Shown: positions 1-5,496, counted from the first letter of the stretch. The stretch: DNA of 8,415 nt from JBFMHP01 sp964557295 (GCA_964557295.1 CAZKZP010000083.1:1-8415); one strand, 5' to 3'. Numbers and translations are program-made. The notes: generated by a model not told the origin, from the letters alone.

Positions 1-329
1 TGGTGCCGGTGCACTTCATCAATGAAGAGATCGCCCCGGGCGTGAAGGCCGGCGGCGTGGTCAATCACTCCATCTCCAGCCTCGAGGTGGTGTGCGCCGC
101 GAAGCATCTGCCCGAGTACCTCGAGGTGGATCTGGCCGGCCTGGAGCTGGGTCATTCGATCCACTTGTCGGAAATCAAGCTGCCGACCGGCGTCTCCCTG
201 GCGGAGCTGAGCCACGGCGAAGGCCATGACCATGCGGTCGTGAGCATCGTCGCACCGCGCGGCGCGGTCGAGGAAGAAGCCGCTCCGGCAGCAGCGGCTG
301 AAGGCGAAGGCGCCACCCCGGCCAGCTAA
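1..329 (+). CDS. rplY: 50S ribosomal protein L25 (TL5/CTC type), C-terminal part
   Basis: This is the 3' end of a gene that enters from the left edge. About 108 residues are visible in frame from base 3, and the first visible codon (GTG) is an internal Val, not a start. The segment PVHFINEEIAPGVKAGG followed by GVVNHS is typical of the C-terminal beta domain of the long L25 family (TL5/CTC), which binds 5S rRNA through its missing N-terminal domain. The visible part ends in an acidic, Ala-rich tail (residues ~88-108), common in this family. It sits 38 bases upstream of pth in the same direction, which matches the prs-rplY-pth-ychF order of many gammaproteobacteria. The stop codon TAA lies in the loop of a GC hairpin (317-336). 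The family call is firm; only the N-terminus is unseen. Confidence 0.9.
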   Translation, partial: VPVHFINEEIAPGVKAGGVVNHSISSLEVVCAAKHLPEYLEVDLAGLELGHSIHLSEIKLPTGVSLAELSHGEGHDHAVVSIVAPRGAVEEEAAPAAAAEGEGATPAS

Positions 330-336
330 GGCCGGG
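317..336 (+). promoter_or_regulatory. GC hairpin around the rplY stop codon
   Basis: CCCGGCC (317-323) and GGCCGGG (330-336) form a perfect 7-bp stem. The 6-nt loop AGCTAA contains the rplY stop codon. No T-run follows, so it is not a standard intrinsic terminator. It could stabilise the rplY 3' end or moderate read-through and translation into pth, which begins 31 bases later. The pairing is seen directly; the role is inferred. Confidence 0.4.
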
Positions 337-367
337 CGTCAACGCCTCACCCAAACGGCCGACGTTG

Positions 368-949
368 ATGGCGGGCATTCAGCTGATCGTTGGACTGGGC
401 AATCCCGGTTCGCAGTATGAAGCCACCCGCCACAACGTCGGCTTTTGGTTTGTGGACGCCCTCGCCCGCGCGGCGGGGACGAGTCTCAAACTCGACACCA
501 AGCATTACGGCCAGGTCGGCAAGACTCGGCTCGGCGGCCGGGAGTGCTGGCTGCTCAAGCCCGCGACCTTCATGAACCGCAGCGGCCAGTCGGTCGGCAG
601 TCTGGCGAATTTTTACAAGATCCCCGCCGAAGAGATCCTGGTGGTGCACGACGAATTGGACATCCCCGCCGGGCATCTGCGCGTGAAGCGCGGCGGCGGG
701 CATGGCGGCCACAACGGTCTGCGCGACATCATCGCCGTGCTCGGCAGCAAGGAGTTCGTCCGCCTGCGGCTGGGGATCGGCCACCCGGGGCATGCCGCCG
801 AGGTGAGCAATTATGTGCTGAGCAAACCCGCGCCGGACGACCGCATCGCCATCGAGCGCGCGATCGACGAGGCGCAACGCCAGCTGCCGCTGATCCTGCA
901 AGGCGAGCTGGAAAAGGCCATGAACCATTTACACAGCCACAAGCCCTGA
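368..949 (+). CDS. pth: Peptidyl-tRNA hydrolase
   Basis: Pth cleaves the ester bond of peptidyl-tRNAs that fall off the ribosome and so recycles tRNA in the cytoplasm. The product is 193 aa, the usual size (E. coli about 194). The family motifs are all present: IVGLGNPG near the N-terminus, RHNVGFWFVD, FMNRSGQSV and HDELDIPAG. The expected active-site residues are Asn12, His22 (catalytic), Asn70, Asp95 and Asn116. I chose the ATG at 368 over the in-frame TTG directly before it because Pth proteins start a few residues before the (I/V)VGLGNPG strand. No strong Shine-Dalgarno is visible, so translation may depend on coupling or read-through from rplY, which ends 38 bases upstream. Nothing is truncated or missing. 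Confidence 0.97.
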   Translation: MAGIQLIVGLGNPGSQYEATRHNVGFWFVDALARAAGTSLKLDTKHYGQVGKTRLGGRECWLLKPATFMNRSGQSVGSLANFYKIPAEEILVVHDELDIPAGHLRVKRGGGHGGHNGLRDIIAVLGSKEFVRLRLGIGHPGHAAEVSNYVLSKPAPDDRIAIERAIDEAQRQLPLILQGELEKAMNHLHSHKP

Positions 950-974
950 AGGGAAGCGGCACAATGAATTTAGT

Positions 975-1014
975 CCCTTCTCCCTCAGGGATTTATGCCC
1001 TTTAGGGTAGAAGG
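975..1014 (+). repeat. REP-like hairpin, first of a facing pair
   Basis: CCTTCTCCCT (976-985) pairs with AGGGTAGAAGG (1004-1014) apart from one bulged T. A small inner AGGG/CCCT stem lies at 987-990 and 998-1001. The flank GTGAGGATGAGGGG follows (1014-1027). The pattern of a CCCTCTCCC-type stem followed by GTGAGG...GGGG resembles intergenic REP-like repeats of many proteobacteria. This copy is imperfect and looks older than its neighbour. Confidence 0.55.
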
Positions 1015-1048
1015 TGAGGATGAGGGGAGTGATTGCGCTTCATTTATC

Positions 1049-1084
1049 CCCCCCACCCCAGCCCTCTCCCGCGGGGAGAGGGAG
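1049..1084 (-). repeat. REP-like hairpin, second of a facing pair
   Basis: CCCTCTCCC (1062-1070) and GGGAGAGGG (1074-1082) form a perfect 9-bp stem with a 3-nt loop. A CCCCCACCCCAG flank lies on its left, the reverse complement of the type of flank found right of the first hairpin. The two copies are therefore inverted relative to each other across 1015-1048, like a BIME-type pair. They may act as a transcription barrier or mRNA stabiliser between pth and ychF. A related element lies at 8372-8415. Confidence 0.6.
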
Positions 1085-1194
1085 TATGCAACATGTGCTG
1101 AAGGCTCTTAGGAGGACAGGAATTTTTCCACGTTGAGAGCCTAGAATGAGATTTTTCAGCACTTCCTTTGAATGAGTAGAAGTAGGTAAGACAC

Positions 1195-2293
1195 ATGGGA
1201 ATCAAATGCGGCATCGTCGGTCTGCCCAACGTCGGCAAGTCCACGCTGTTCAACGCGCTGACCAACGCGGCGATCGAGGCGGCCAACTANNNNNNNNNNC
1301 TTCTGCACCATCGACCCGAACGTCGGCGTGGTGGGCGTGCCCGATCCGCGCCTGGATAAACTGGCCGCGATCGTCAATCCGCAGCGCGTGCTGCCCACCA
1401 CCATCGAGTTTGTCGACATCGCCGGGCTGGTGGCCGGGGCCTCCAAGGGCGAGGGCCTGGGCAACAAGTTCCTGGCCAATATCCGCGAGACCGACGCCAT
1501 CGCCCATGTGGTGCGCTGCTTCGATGACCCCAACATCGTGCACGTGGCCGGCAAGGTCGATCCGCTGCACGACATCGAGGTGATCAACACCGAGCTGGCG
1601 CTGGCCGACCTCGAAACGGTGGACAAGGCCGTGTTGCGTTATTCCAAGGTGGCCAAGAGCGGCGACAAGGACGCCAAGGCCATGATGGCGGTGCTCGAAC
1701 AGGTCAAGGCGCAACTCGACAAGGGCGACCCGGTGCGCGCGCTCAATCTGAGCGATGAGCAAAAACTGTTGCTGCGCGAACTGCACCTGCTCACCGCCAA
1801 GCCCACCATGTACATCGCCAACGTGCTGGAGAACGGTTTCGAGAACAACCCGCTGCTCGATCAGGTGCGCGATCTCGCCGTGCGCGAGGGTGCTGAAGTG
1901 GTGCCGGTCTGCGCGGCCATCGAGGCCGAGCTCGCCCAGCTCGAACCCGAGGACAAGATGGAATTCCTGCGCGACATCGGCATGGAAGAGCCCGGCCTCA
2001 ACCGCGTCATCCGCGCCGGTTACGCGCTGCTCGGACTGCAAACCTACTTCACCGCCGGCGTCAAAGAGGTGCGCGCCTGGACCGTCAAGATCGGCGCCAC
2101 CGCCCCGCAGGCCGCCGGCGTCATCCACACCGACTTCGAAAAAGGCTTCATCCGCGCCGAAGTCATCGCCTACGACGACTTCATCAAGTACAACGGCGAA
2201 CAGGGCGCCAAAGAGGCCGGGCGCCTGCGCTTGGAGGGCAAGGAGTACATCGTGCAGGAAGGCGATCTGATGCACTTCCGTTTCAACGTCTAA
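1195..2293 (+). CDS. ychF: Redox-regulated ATPase/GTPase YchF (Obg-like, OLA1 type), interrupted by an N gap
   Basis: YchF is a cytosolic P-loop NTPase of the Obg/OLA1 family that binds ribosomes and prefers ATP. The Walker A motif GLPNVGKS is at residues 9-16. The switch/G3 motif DIAGLVAGASKGEGLGNKF begins near residue 72. NVLE, near residue 207, replaces the usual NKxD, as expected for the ATP-preferring branch. The C-terminal TGS domain ends in DLMHFRFNV. Upstream of the 10 Ns (1290-1299) the frame is that of the ATG at 1195; downstream it is shifted by one base. With 3 missing bases, the junction reads AANYPFCTI and the protein is 363 aa, the E. coli length, so I read the shift as an assembly artefact. 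The start follows a weak AGGT. A possible -10 (TAGAAT, 1142-1147) lies upstream, but I see no good -35. Confidence 0.95.
1290..1299. other. Assembly gap of 10 Ns inside ychF
   Basis: Ten Ns lie between GGCCAACTA and CTTCTGCACC. Family conservation predicts Tyr/Phe-Pro-Phe-Cys-Thr-Ile here. The visible TA before and C-TTC after the gap leave room for exactly three bases (TAn nnC TTC). The Ns are therefore probably a fixed-size placeholder. Confidence 0.9.
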
Positions 2294-2321
2294 AGCGCGC
2301 CGCCAAGGGCCATGCGCGCGC

Positions 2322-2350
2322 TTGACATCCCGCGCCAAACCCCGGAAAAT
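2322..2350 (+). promoter_or_regulatory. Sigma-70 type promoter of tRNA-Met
   Basis: A perfect -35 box TTGACA (2322-2327) is followed by a 17-base spacer and the -10-like GAAAAT (2345-2350, 4 of 6 matches). Transcription would start near 2357, about 10 bases before the mature tRNA. The box directly follows a GC hairpin (2294-2300 paired with 2316-2322) just after the ychF stop, so the tRNA probably has its own transcription unit. Confidence 0.7.
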
Positions 2351-2366
2351 CTCGCTTCCTTCGCAA

Positions 2367-2443
2367 GGCTACGTAGCTCAGCTGGTTAGAGCACAGCACT
2401 CATAATGCTGGGGTCGGTGGTTCGATTCCACCCGTAGCCACCA
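2367..2443 (+). tRNA. tRNA-Met (anticodon CAT, elongator)
   Basis: This is a complete 77-nt cloverleaf. The acceptor GGCTACG (2367-2373) pairs with CGTAGCC (2433-2439). The D arm is GCTC/GAGC. The anticodon stem CAGCA/TGCTG holds the loop CTCATAA, with CAT at 2401-2403. The T arm GGTGG/CCACC has the loop TTCGATT. The discriminator is A2440 and CCA is encoded (2441-2443). The GGCTACG acceptor matches the E. coli elongator tRNA-Met. It lacks the unpaired first acceptor base of initiator tRNA and the GGCCCCT acceptor of tRNA-Ile2. Confidence 0.97.
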
Positions 2444-2450
2444 AATGCTT

Positions 2451-2482
2451 AAAAGGCTTAGCTGATGCTAGGCCTTTTTTTT
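2451..2482 (+). terminator. Intrinsic terminator of tRNA-Met
   Basis: AAAAGGCTTAGC (2451-2462), loop TGAT, and GCTAGGCCTTTT form a 12-bp stem with one G-U pair. It continues into a run of eight T (2475-2482). The position, 8 bases after the encoded CCA, makes it the tRNA terminator. The putative ATG of the next ORF lies in its loop. Confidence 0.9.
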
Positions 2483-3160
2483 GGTTGTGTGTTGACCGGT
2501 GGCGGAGGAGTGGCGGTCAGCAACAACGGTGCAACCTGGGTCACCGCGAAACCGGCGGGCATCTATGGCTTGTGGGACGTTGCGTACAACGGCACCCAGT
2601 GGGTGGCCGCAGGCTATGCGCGCACCATTGCCACGAGCAACAATGGCACGATCTGGATAAAACAGAATGCCGGCGCGGGTAGCGAAGACCTCTATACGGC
2701 GCAATGGAATGGAAGCGGCGCGTATTTCGTGGGCGGTGCCTCTGGCACCGTGCTCACCAGCGGCAACGGCACCGCGTGGCAAGCGTTCAGCACCAGACTG
2801 ACTGACGTCCCCCTGAATGACATGATCTGGGCGGGAGATAAAGCCATCGCCGTGGGAGGCTATTACCCGTTCGCGGGACTCGAGACGGCCATCCTGACGA
2901 GCCCCGATGGCATTACTTGGACGGGGAAGAGCTTGCCGAATAACGTCTCAGCGATATCCAAGTTCGCCTCCACAGAGAAAACGCTGTTCGCCTCGGCCCG
3001 GGAGTCTGGCAGAGGCCCCAACATCCTGCTGGAATCGCCGGACGGGGTGACCTGGAAGAAGGTCGCTGCCATCCCCTTGGTTGACGATGTTTCGGCCTTA
3101 ACCTGGACCGGCACGCGCCTCCTGATTTCAGGCTACAGTAATATCGTGATCAGCGAGTAG
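2465..3160 (+). pseudogene. Internal fragment of an Asp-box (BNR-like) beta-propeller protein
   Basis: The open frame codes for 231 aa with five Asp-box motifs (S-x-D/N-G-x-x-W): SNNGATW (19-25), SNNGTIW (58-64), SGNGTAW (99-105), SPDGITW (146-152) and SPDGVTW (191-197), spaced 39-47 residues apart. Between them run strands such as WVAAGYARTI and YFVGGASGTVL. This is the pattern of sialidase/photosystem II stability factor-like propellers, usually secreted or lipoproteins. Both ends look cut. The apparent ATG sits in the tRNA terminator loop, with no Shine-Dalgarno and no signal peptide, and the frame runs through the T-tract. The C-terminus stops at SNIVISE, inside what should be a sixth Asp-box. 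Its bracketing by a tRNA and a tRNA relic supports a leftover of an insertion or rearrangement. A small expressed protein cannot be excluded. Confidence 0.6.
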
Positions 3161-3201
3161 CTGCGAAGCACCCAGCCCCAGATTTGATTTCATTCCATCC
3201 G

Positions 3202-3285
3202 GGCTTCGGTTCCTACGTGGCGAGTTGGTTAGCGCGCAGCACGCAGAATGCTGGGGCGGTGATTCGACTCCACCCGAAGTCACCA
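3202..3285 (+). pseudogene. Decayed tRNA-Met copy (tRNA relic)
   Basis: Bases 3214-3285 align with the intact tRNA-Met at 2370-2443 with substitutions and two one-base deletions. Shared blocks include GTTGGTTAG (cf. GCTGGTTAG), CAGCAC, AATGCTGGGG, CGGTG, ATTCGA, CTCCACCCG and CACCA. The acceptor could be GGCTTCG (3202-3208) with CGAAGTC (3275-3281), leaving about 9 extra bases before the D arm. Defects are a missing D-stem base, G instead of the universal U33, A53 opposite C61 (normally G-C) and a shortened variable loop. The anticodon position reads CAG (3244-3246). A functional tRNA is unlikely. A homologous terminator follows, so the whole tRNA-terminator unit was copied. Confidence 0.8.
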
Positions 3286-3291
3286 CATACC

Positions 3292-3322
3292 AAAAGGCCT
3301 GGCTGACATGGCAGGCCCTTTT
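3292..3322 (+). terminator. Terminator-like hairpin after the tRNA relic
   Basis: AAAAGGCCTG (3292-3301) pairs with CAGGCCCTTTT (3312-3322) except for one bulged base, and TTTTCATTT follows. It aligns with the terminator of the intact tRNA-Met (AAAAGG...GCTGA...GGCC-TTTT), so it is a duplicate of it. The T-run is interrupted, so termination is probably weaker. Confidence 0.65.
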
Positions 3323-3332
3323 CATTTATACA
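3303..3332 (+). promoter_or_regulatory. Possible promoter of the tautomerase gene
   Basis: CTGACA (3303-3308, 5 of 6 to the -35 consensus) is followed after 18 bases by TATACA (3327-3332, 4 of 6 to the -10). The start would fall near 3339, giving a leader of about 18 bases before the ATG at 3357. The -35 lies in the loop of the relic's terminator hairpin. This call rests on pattern only. Confidence 0.35.
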
Positions 3333-3356
3333 AAATAGTTGAATCCAGGTGTGCCA

Positions 3357-3719
3357 ATGCCACATATCATCGTCGAATACGCAGAACCATTGATTGGTGA
3401 TGAACAGATTGCCGCCATATTGCAATCGGTACATAACGCCATTGCAGAGAGCGGCTTGTTCGAGGCCGACCATATCAAAACTCGCGCCTACCCTTTCCGC
3501 CATTTTACCCATGCGGGCGGGCGTGATCCTTACATCCACATTCAGGCGCGCATCAAATCCGGCCGGAACGCGGACGACAAGAAACGCTTAGCGGGCGCCA
3601 TCCTGAATGAATTGAAAAAATCAAACATCCCGCCCTCGGTGATCACCGTTGAGATAATCGATATGGACCGTGATTCGTATGCCAAGCATGCGCCTATAAA
3701 AGAAGGAACCTCTGATTAA
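3357..3719 (+). CDS. 5-carboxymethyl-2-hydroxymuconate isomerase family tautomerase (HpaF-like)
   Basis: The product is 120 aa. It begins MPHIIVEY; once Met is removed, the N-terminal Pro would be the catalytic base of the tautomerase superfamily. The length, the PHxIVE start, the stretch around GLFEADHIKTRAYPFRH and the segment YIHIQARIKSGR match the CHMI family (E. coli C HpaF, homoprotocatechuate degradation). Arg43 and the ARIKSGR segment are candidates for substrate carboxylate binding. I chose the ATG at 3357 over the TTG at 3339 because only it exposes Pro and because AGGT lies 7 bases upstream. No other aromatic-degradation gene is in the window, so the true substrate is open and I give no gene symbol. 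It directly follows the tRNA relic, and its stop codon lies in the loop of a hairpin (3703-3733). Confidence 0.85.
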   Translation: MPHIIVEYAEPLIGDEQIAAILQSVHNAIAESGLFEADHIKTRAYPFRHFTHAGGRDPYIHIQARIKSGRNADDKKRLAGAILNELKKSNIPPSVITVEIIDMDRDSYAKHAPIKEGTSD

Positions 3720-3733
3720 TTTAGAGGTCCCTT
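3703..3733 (-). terminator. Terminator between convergent genes, oriented to the minus strand
   Basis: AAGGAACCTCT (3703-3713) and AGAGGTCCCTT (3723-3733) form an 11-bp stem with one mismatch and a 9-base loop holding the tautomerase stop codon. On the minus strand the hairpin is followed by TCTTTTATAGG, a T-rich tail. It probably ends the cytochrome operon. On the plus strand no T-run follows, so it is weaker in that direction. Confidence 0.6.
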
Positions 3734-3860
3734 AACTCCATCGCGGCGATAGACGGTCCAGGGTGGTATCTCGCCCCCGGGGGCATTGGTGGTGGCGGGA
3801 GTGCGCAATCGTGCGGATGCGCAGGTCGCCCGATGGGTGAGAAATCGGGGTCGGCGTGGC
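3734..3860. other. Convergent intergenic region with GC palindromes
   Basis: No gene was found between the tautomerase and the diheme cytochrome. It holds a perfect 12-bp palindrome GCCCCCGGGGGC (3773-3784) and two copies of the palindrome TGCGCA (3802-3807 and 3818-3823). I cannot assign a function. Confidence 0.4.
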
Positions 3861-4412
3861 TTACCAAGTCCACCGGCCATAGCCTGGAATCGCGACCGTC
3901 GCGTCATCATAGTTGCCGTCGATCGCTTCGTGGTGGCAGGCGCTGCATTGGCTGAACCGTTCGACCTTGGGGTTGCCTTGCACCAGTGATGCGGGAATCT
4001 GATGATGCTTGCGCCGGAAATAGGGGGTCTCGGTGATGCGCAGCGGTGCTTGGCCGTTGGCCAAGGAGGCCATGATCTTCTGCGACACGCTAAAGGATGA
4101 ATGATCCGCGGCATTGTTGACGAGATAATCTAGAATCCGCGCGTGCCGCGCCTCAGCGAGGATGAGGGTCTCGCCGAAGTGATGCTGCAAGGCGGCCGGC
4201 GACATCAGTGCGCGCCAGGAGCGTTCCGGCAAGAGTCCGGGTTGATACGGGAAGTGGCAGGGCAAACATTCTTCGATATAGATGTCGTCATACTCCCAGG
4301 CCACACCGGTCTCGGGTTCAAGCGATCGCAGCCAATCGACAATACTCGAGTCGGCCTGGGCGGCTGCGCTCAGACTGGTCAGGCAGAAAATCCACGCCGC
4401 AATCTTAGGCAT
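3861..4412 (-). CDS. Periplasmic diheme cytochrome c (DHC family)
   Basis: The product is 183 aa with a signal peptide (hydrophobic 4-18, likely cleavage after AQA at residue 20), so the mature protein is periplasmic. Two heme-attachment sites are visible: CLPCH (49-53) and CSACH (156-160). The segments PYQPGLLPERSWRALM (55-70), HHFGE (77-81), DYLVNNAAD (95-103) and RITETPYFRRKHHQIP (125-140) are hallmarks of the DHC family, first studied in Rhodobacter sphaeroides, where DHC passes electrons to the oxygen-binding heme protein SHP. It is the last gene of a three-gene operon, 63 bases after the cytochrome b gene. By family knowledge, electrons would move from the quinol pool through cytochrome b to this protein. 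Its final partner is not in the window. The start ATG at 4412 follows a weak GAG-containing site. Confidence 0.92.
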   Translation of the reverse strand: MPKIAAWIFCLTSLSAAAQADSSIVDWLRSLEPETGVAWEYDDIYIEECLPCHFPYQPGLLPERSWRALMSPAALQHHFGETLILAEARHARILDYLVNNAADHSSFSVSQKIMASLANGQAPLRITETPYFRRKHHQIPASLVQGNPKVERFSQCSACHHEAIDGNYDDATVAIPGYGRWTW

Positions 4413-4475
4413 GTCGTCTCACAATTGATGATCGAGTCCCGCAAGGACGCCCCATAATCGTAGTGCGCGCCGGAT

Positions 4476-5066
4476 TCAATTCGGGGCGCGCTGTTTCTTG
4501 TTCCCGCTAATCATCGACCACAGCAGATTTTCCCGCTGTTGGATGCACGCCAATATCACACCCGAGATGTGCAGCAGGATCAAGACCAGAAAGATGTTGA
4601 CCAGCGTTACATGGACATCACGCAGCAGATATACCCACGGATCCTCCAGCCACACCGTCTGGAGGGGACCGGCGAATTCGAGCGTGCCGAGCAGCAACAT
4701 CCCGGCGGATAAGATGCTGACCAGCATGAAGAGCATCAGTAAAATCATCGCGCCACCCGCGGGATCGTGGCCGAGATGGCGTTGAGGGTGGCCGGCCCAG
4801 ATGGCCTGCGCATGGCGGAAAATCGCGCGGGGAGAATAAACAAAATCACGGAAGCGCGCATGGCGGCTGCCGATCACGCCCCAGATCAGCCGGGCCGCGA
4901 TCAATCCGAGCAGGAAGTAGCCGATGCGCGCGTGCAGCTGTTGCATGCCCGCTTGACTGGTGAGGTAGGCGCAGGCGAATCCCAGCGCCAAGGCGGCATG
5001 AAACAAGCGCACAAAAGGATCCCACACCGCGATCTTGTTTGTAGCCGTGCTGATACGATTTGTCAT
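4476..5066 (-). CDS. Cytochrome b561-type membrane cytochrome
   Basis: The product is 196 aa in the bacterial b561/Ni-hydrogenase cytochrome b family, an inner-membrane diheme b protein. It has the typical entry VWDPFVRLFHAALALGF and helices near 23-40, 47-68, 106-129 and 152-176. His23, His45, His152 and His166 are the likely heme ligands. The HDPAGGAMI segment precedes the third helix, as usual. I prefer the ATG at 5066 to the GTG just before it, though GTG-ATG are adjacent and the choice is not certain. It lies between an EF-hand gene (59-62 bases upstream) and the DHC cytochrome gene (63 bases downstream), all on the minus strand, so it is the probable membrane electron entry point from quinol to the periplasmic diheme cytochrome. 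Family membership is clear; direction and donor are inferred. Confidence 0.93.
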   Translation of the reverse strand: MTNRISTATNKIAVWDPFVRLFHAALALGFACAYLTSQAGMQQLHARIGYFLLGLIAARLIWGVIGSRHARFRDFVYSPRAIFRHAQAIWAGHPQRHLGHDPAGGAMILLMLFMLVSILSAGMLLLGTLEFAGPLQTVWLEDPWVYLLRDVHVTLVNIFLVLILLHISGVILACIQQRENLLWSMISGNKKQRAPN

Positions 5067-5128
5067 CACGCGCCCCGAGGTCTTATCGAAGGTGACGACA
5101 TCCTTGTCGGCACCCTCAAATCACGCCC

Positions 5129-5410
5129 TCACTCCACGCCGTCGATATGAATGGAGGCATATTCCTGAGCGTCCAGTTTCTGGTCCTTGTTCGCATCGAC
5201 TTCCGAAAAGTGTTCCATCACTTCCATGTGGGTCTTGATTTCGCTGATGGTCAAGTAGCCGTCTTTGTCGGTGTCAAGGGTGACGAAGGTGGGCAGATTG
5301 TGTTCGCTGTGTTTCGGACCGACACGGGTCTCCGCCATTACACTGTTCGCGCCCAAAATTGCGCAGACACCCATAATCATGGACAACTTCGTTACGTGAG
5401 TAAATTGCAT
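5129..5410 (-). CDS. Small periplasmic EF-hand calcium-binding protein
   Basis: The product is 93 aa. Residues 1-26 form a signal peptide with likely cleavage after VMA. The mature part has two EF-hand loops. DTDKDGYLTISE (46-57) is canonical, with Asp at 1, 3 and 5, Gly at 6 and Glu at 12. DANKDQKLDAQE (72-83) keeps the metal ligands but has Gln instead of Gly at position 6. The protein is almost entirely this EF-hand pair, so it is probably a calcium sensor or structural partner in the periplasm. It is the first gene of the operon with cytochrome b and DHC, and small EF-hand proteins are known neighbours of such cytochromes. The start is well supported by AGGAGA (5417-5422), 6 bases before the ATG. 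No enzymatic domain is visible. Confidence 0.9.
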   Translation of the reverse strand: MQFTHVTKLSMIMGVCAILGANSVMAETRVGPKHSEHNLPTFVTLDTDKDGYLTISEIKTHMEVMEHFSEVDANKDQKLDAQEYASIHIDGVE

Positions 5411-5416
5411 TTCGCT

Positions 5417-5422
5417 TCTCCT
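5417..5422 (-). promoter_or_regulatory. Strong Shine-Dalgarno of the EF-hand gene
   Basis: The minus strand reads AGGAGA six bases before the ATG. It is the best ribosome site of the redox operon and fixes the start. The two downstream genes have much weaker sites, which suggests the EF-hand protein may be made in excess. Confidence 0.75.
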
Positions 5423-5496
5423 GGTCTCAAATCGTCATTGGATTACTACGGTCGATACGCGTGACTACCTGCGTGGGCGACATTATTCACCCGCAT

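Noticed and set aside
347..928. Minus-strand open frame opposite pth
   Set aside because: It mirrors pth codons throughout and has no recognisable motif or ribosome site.
975..1084. CRISPR-like repeats
   Set aside because: There are two inverted hairpins with no regular spacer pattern and no cas genes.
1250..2338. Long minus-strand open frame (362 codons) opposite ychF
   Set aside because: It runs antisense to a well-conserved gene, crosses the Ns, and its His/Val/Leu/Gly-rich translation shows no known domain. It is a GC-rich shadow.
2367..3322. Active genomic island with attL/attR at tRNA-Met
   Set aside because: There is no integrase, no excision genes and no identical direct repeat; the copy is too diverged for a current element. 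It is kept only as a possible old scar.
3716..4114. Minus-strand 132-codon frame overlapping the end of the diheme cytochrome gene
   Set aside because: It is out of frame with the heme-motif protein, and its translation is Arg/Pro/Thr-rich without a family; no frameshift repair of the cytochrome is needed.
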